A stretch of DNA of 64,000 nt from Sphingorhabdus lutea (GTDB lineage: Bacteria > Pseudomonadota > Alphaproteobacteria > Sphingomonadales > Sphingomonadaceae), in NCBI RefSeq assembly GCF_001889025.1, contig NZ_CP018154.1, forward strand, positions 1,106,501 through 1,170,500, given 5' to 3'. The position numbers and the translations under genes were made by a program. Every line of letters begins with the position of its first letter. The stretch's first letter is position 1. Below the pieces are notes generated by a model. The model ran no database searches, was not told the origin of the DNA, and was given only the letters and a program-made list of their open reading frames with translations. Shown one piece after another: positions 60,942 to 64,000 of the stretch.

Positions 60942-63542
60942 TTAAAATTTAGCGCGTACGGTTAAACCATACATGCGTGGCTCATCCACAAAGCCAATGC
61001 GTGAACGCGTTCCCGCACCACCACGCAGCGGCGTATTAGTCGTAATACCGCGGGTAATTTCATTGAAAATATTCGTGCCCCATAATTCAAAGGTAAATTG
61101 TTCATTCGGGGTGGTTAACCCAATGCGGGTATTCACCTTGAAATAGGCATCTTGATAATCAAAAGGTATTGGCAGGTTGTTGGTATCCAATGGAATGGTG
61201 CTGGTCCGGCGTTTGCTGGAATAGCTTAAATTACCATTTAGTGATAATCCCCAGCCCGAAGATCCAAGATCCCCGTCATAGCTCATGCCATATACCATGG
61301 TGAATTTAGGCGCATTTGTCAGCGATGAACCGCAGAGCCGTGCTGCCGAGGCCGCCGCAGCAACTACAACACCATTGGCACAATTGCTTGGATAGCGAGT
61401 ATCGGCATAGGTTGCGGAGAAATTTGCCGAAATATTTTCGCTTAAATTACCGAACATTTCCAATTCAACACCCGTTGAACGGGCAGAATTTACGTTAAAG
61501 GTCAAAAATTGAACCCCGGTAAATTCAAGCACTTGGAAATCGCTCATCTTCATATCAAATAATGCGATATTCGCCTTTATCCGATCAAAAATTGTGGTTT
61601 TTACACCAATTTCAATTTGATCGACCTTTTCCGACTTAAAGCTGGGGTCGGCATAAATTGGTGCAACAATGACGGGGGTTGGCGTGGTGGCCAAACCTGC
61701 CAAAATTGCAGCAGAATTTTGCAATGTTGCCGATTGCGGGTCAAGGTTGAATCCGCCAGATTTAAATCCATGGCTGTAACCACCATAAATTAACACATCA
61801 GGCGTCGCTTTATAACTGACCTGTGCGGTATAGGTGATTTCATCATCCTTAAATGTTTGTGCCCATTCGCGCGGCAATGGCAATAATCGGCTGGCAAGTC
61901 CGCCGCCCACGGCCGCAGGTGCGGTCACTGTAACAGGTGTGGCAAAGGCAAAGCAGTTAAGACCAATTAGGCCAGGACTTAATGCGCCCGGGACACGGCC
62001 CAATAATACGCCATTGATGCTGGCCTGACAGGCATTACCGCTGCCATTTATTTGATCAAAAGATGCCTCTTTCTTTTCATTCACATAACGTGCGCCCAAT
62101 GTGACACTTAATTTATCGGTAAGATATAACACATTATGGGTAAAGATGGACCAGCTTTTGGCATCTTGCAGGAATAGATTATTGGCAAATGAACCATTTG
62201 AATTTACCGGTGCGCCAATGCTGGCGCCAGGGCCACTGCCCAATGCGGTAAGGGCAAATAATGGATTTACGCCCGCCGCATTGGCAAAGTTAAACGCACT
62301 ACCCGTTGCTTGATAATCTGGCCCCAATGACATTGTTTGTTTGGCGGTAATATCTTCATCGGAATAAAATCCGCCGATTAACCAATCAAATTTGTCATTA
62401 AATGCTGTTCCTTGGAAACGCAGTTCCTGTGTAAATGTTTTAATTCTATCGCCAGATGGACCAACCGATGGTGCCTGTAATCCAGTTAAATTACCCACTG
62501 TATATGTGTTGCGAGAGGTGAAGCCGCCGCTATAAGCTGTATAGGAATCAAAATCGCGATATGAACCAATATAGGTCATTTTGGCGCCGCCCAAATCCCA
62601 TTTTAATTCACCAGAAACGCCCCATTGTTTAGACCCGTTAAAATATTCAGGTCCATTGATGGACAGATTTTCCAATGCGCTTAAACCCGATTGGGCGACA
62701 CCATCGTCGGAAAGACCGTGAAAGGCAGAAAATGGCGCAAGTTCGGTTTCACGAACAATCACGGCATTACAGCAATTTTCATCAGATTTGGCATAATCGG
62801 CCAATAAACGAATGCTGACATCTGAACTTGGCTCCATATAAAGCTGTCCGCGAAGCATATAGCGATCACGATTATTGCTTTCGACGCCTGAAGGCGATTC
62901 TAAATATCCATCGCGTTTACGATATGTGCCCGATAGGCGGAAACCAGCCACATCTTGAACAACAGGAACGCTGACGCCCGCTTGAACATTCATGAAATTA
63001 TAATTGCCATAGGATGCGTTAACAAAACCTTCGACTTCGCTCAAATTTGCTTTTTTGGTGGTAACGTTCAACGCACCTGCCGATGTGTTACGTCCAAATA
63101 AAGTTCCTTGAGGTCCGCGAAGAATTTCCAATCGCTCTAAATCGACCAAATCGCCAAGCGCTACACCGGGGCGAGATTGATAAACGCCGTCAATAAACAC
63201 GCCGACCGAGCTTTCAAGCCCAGTATTATTACCCGTTGTGCCTACGCCGCGAACCTTAATCGATGTGCCTTGCGTTTCGGTTTGTGATGATTGAATGTTA
63301 AAACTAGGTGAGATTGACGATAAAGTTTTAATGTCCTGAACGCCTTGTTTTTCCAGCGCCTCTGGCGCAACGGCGGTCACGGCCAATGGAATATCCTGAA
63401 CATTGGCCTCACGCAATGTCGCGGTCACGATGATCGCTTCATTTTCTATCTTTTTTTGTGTGGGCGCATTTTGTGCATATGCCGCCGGCGCAAGGGCCGT
63501 GCTGCACATGGCAACGCATAAGATTTTATGTAAATTTTTCAT
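60942..63542 (-). CDS. TonB-dependent receptor (third)
   Basis: An 866-residue outer-membrane receptor. Signal peptide about 1-24 (ending AAYAQ), TonB-box-like EAIIVTATLREANVQD, a plug with IPLAVTAVAPEALEKQGVQD and LERLEILRGPQGTLFGRNTS, and a barrel ending YGLTVRAKF. This plug sequence is typical of the large sphingomonad receptor group often linked to aromatic or terpenoid uptake; the ligand is unknown. The ATG at 63542 is preceded by GGAGGAGAG; an ATG ten codons upstream is less well placed. Confidence 0.93.
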   Translation of the reverse strand: MKNLHKILCVAMCSTALAPAAYAQNAPTQKKIENEAIIVTATLREANVQDIPLAVTAVAPEALEKQGVQDIKTLSSISPSFNIQSSQTETQGTSIKVRGVGTTGNNTGLESSVGVFIDGVYQSRPGVALGDLVDLERLEILRGPQGTLFGRNTSAGALNVTTKKANLSEVEGFVNASYGNYNFMNVQAGVSVPVVQDVAGFRLSGTYRKRDGYLESPSGVESNNRDRYMLRGQLYMEPSSDVSIRLLADYAKSDENCCNAVIVRETELAPFSAFHGLSDDGVAQSGLSALENLSINGPEYFNGSKQWGVSGELKWDLGGAKMTYIGSYRDFDSYTAYSGGFTSRNTYTVGNLTGLQAPSVGPSGDRIKTFTQELRFQGTAFNDKFDWLIGGFYSDEDITAKQTMSLGPDYQATGSAFNFANAAGVNPLFALTALGSGPGASIGAPVNSNGSFANNLFLQDAKSWSIFTHNVLYLTDKLSVTLGARYVNEKKEASFDQINGSGNACQASINGVLLGRVPGALSPGLIGLNCFAFATPVTVTAPAAVGGGLASRLLPLPREWAQTFKDDEITYTAQVSYKATPDVLIYGGYSHGFKSGGFNLDPQSATLQNSAAILAGLATTPTPVIVAPIYADPSFKSEKVDQIEIGVKTTIFDRIKANIALFDMKMSDFQVLEFTGVQFLTFNVNSARSTGVELEMFGNLSENISANFSATYADTRYPSNCANGVVVAAAASAARLCGSSLTNAPKFTMVYGMSYDGDLGSSGWGLSLNGNLSYSSKRRTSTIPLDTNNLPIPFDYQDAYFKVNTRIGLTTPNEQFTFELWGTNIFNEITRGITTNTPLRGGAGTRSRIGFVDEPRMYGLTVRAKF

Positions 63543-63739
63543 TCTTCTCTCCTCCATTATTTGCAAAGGCATATTTTTATATGCCCTTCCCCAGATGATG
63601 CCGCTCCCCAGCGTGCATCAAATTTCTCTCTCAATGCCCATCCTATCGCGAATTTTATCAATATCCAGCTTTTTAATCATTTGATTGAATAGTAGAAAAT
63701 ACTGTGACTTTTCTGCCGCACCATATTATGTAAGGCACT

Positions 63740-64000
63740 ATGTTTGACCGTGCTAAAATTATCGACCAAAATTTCCGCAATTTTGTTACGAATAACTGCT
63801 CTTTAGAGGGTGAATTATTTCGGGAATTATCATCGCTTGGGACATTAAAAGTCTCTGAGCTTGTTGATATATATGACACGCAAATTATGAGTCGGCAGTT
63901 GGATTTTTGGTCCCGCCGATCAAAGGGCAAAACTTTTTATTCAATCGGCAGTTCGGGACATGAAGGATTGGCGGCCATTGGAATCGCCAGCCGCGCCGAT
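63740..64000 (+). CDS. Thiamine-dependent 2-oxoacid dehydrogenase E1, N-terminal part (partial)
   Basis: The frame is open from the ATG at 63740 to the right edge (87 codons). It reads IYDTQIMSRQLDFWSRRSKG and TFYSIGSSGHEGLAAIGIAS, which matches the start of the E1 alpha fold of branched-chain-type 2-oxoacid dehydrogenases (the usual motif is FYTIGSSGHEG). It is probably a 2-oxoisovalerate dehydrogenase-like E1, possibly the fused alpha-beta form, but the decisive parts are outside the window. It is divergent from the third TonB receptor. Confidence 0.75.
   Translation, partial: MFDRAKIIDQNFRNFVTNNCSLEGELFRELSSLGTLKVSELVDIYDTQIMSRQLDFWSRRSKGKTFYSIGSSGHEGLAAIGIASRAD

Overview
The window looks like a chromosomal segment of an AT-rich sphingomonad (Alphaproteobacteria, Sphingomonadales). 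This is inferred from gene content: three large TonB-dependent receptors, PrnA-type halogenases beside glycoside hydrolases, an EL222-type LOV-HTH protein, a retaining-type Mla lipid transporter, a release factor 2 gene without a programmed frameshift, and the order cpoB-tilS-ftsH. Coding density is high and many neighbours overlap by ATGA. I saw no tRNA, rRNA, CRISPR array, integrase or insertion sequence, so most of the window reads as ordinary chromosome with one accessory catabolic island.

Layout. 0-19 kb is housekeeping: the start of an acyl-CoA dehydrogenase, a Sua5-type tRNA modification enzyme, an M48 protease plus lipoprotein Cu/Zn SOD pair, glnD, an acyl-CoA synthetase, lgt with a MidA-like methyltransferase, a complete Mla-type operon (permease with fused STAS, ATPase, MCE protein, lipoprotein), a HAD phosphatase, a DASS transporter, pgeF, an SDR protein, a DMT exporter and a threonine aldolase.

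19-37 kb is a polysaccharide-utilisation island. It contains a 1117-residue TonB receptor, two tandem flavin-dependent halogenases followed by a JmjC/cupin-like protein, a second convergent pair of halogenase-family genes (one lacking the family's catalytic signatures), a GH10 lipoprotein, a LacI regulator, a secreted two-domain repeat protein of unknown function, a GH5 enzyme and a GH3 enzyme. The three divergent promoter regions of the island each carry the same LacI-type palindrome (core GATAGCGCTACC or GGTAGCGCTACC). I infer one regulon in which extracellular GH10/GH5 enzymes cut a beta-glycan, the TonB receptor imports oligosaccharides, GH3 trims them, and the halogenase/cupin genes are co-induced.

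37-43 kb has a lignostilbene-type carotenoid oxygenase and one-carbon genes (glutathione-dependent formaldehyde dehydrogenase, VOC protein, PurU) with a second lgt between them. 42-45 kb has lipid genes (DUF1295, acyltransferase, KAS III) and a PspC protein preceded by two tandem, previously unlisted 39-40 residue membrane proteins. 45-58 kb is housekeeping: recF, ftsH, tilS, cpoB, an amidase, PBP1A, a blue-light LOV-HTH regulator and prfB, with a probable small RNA or attenuator between the last two. 58-64 kb has two more TonB receptors facing each other across a 15-bp minisatellite, and the start of a 2-oxoacid dehydrogenase E1 gene.
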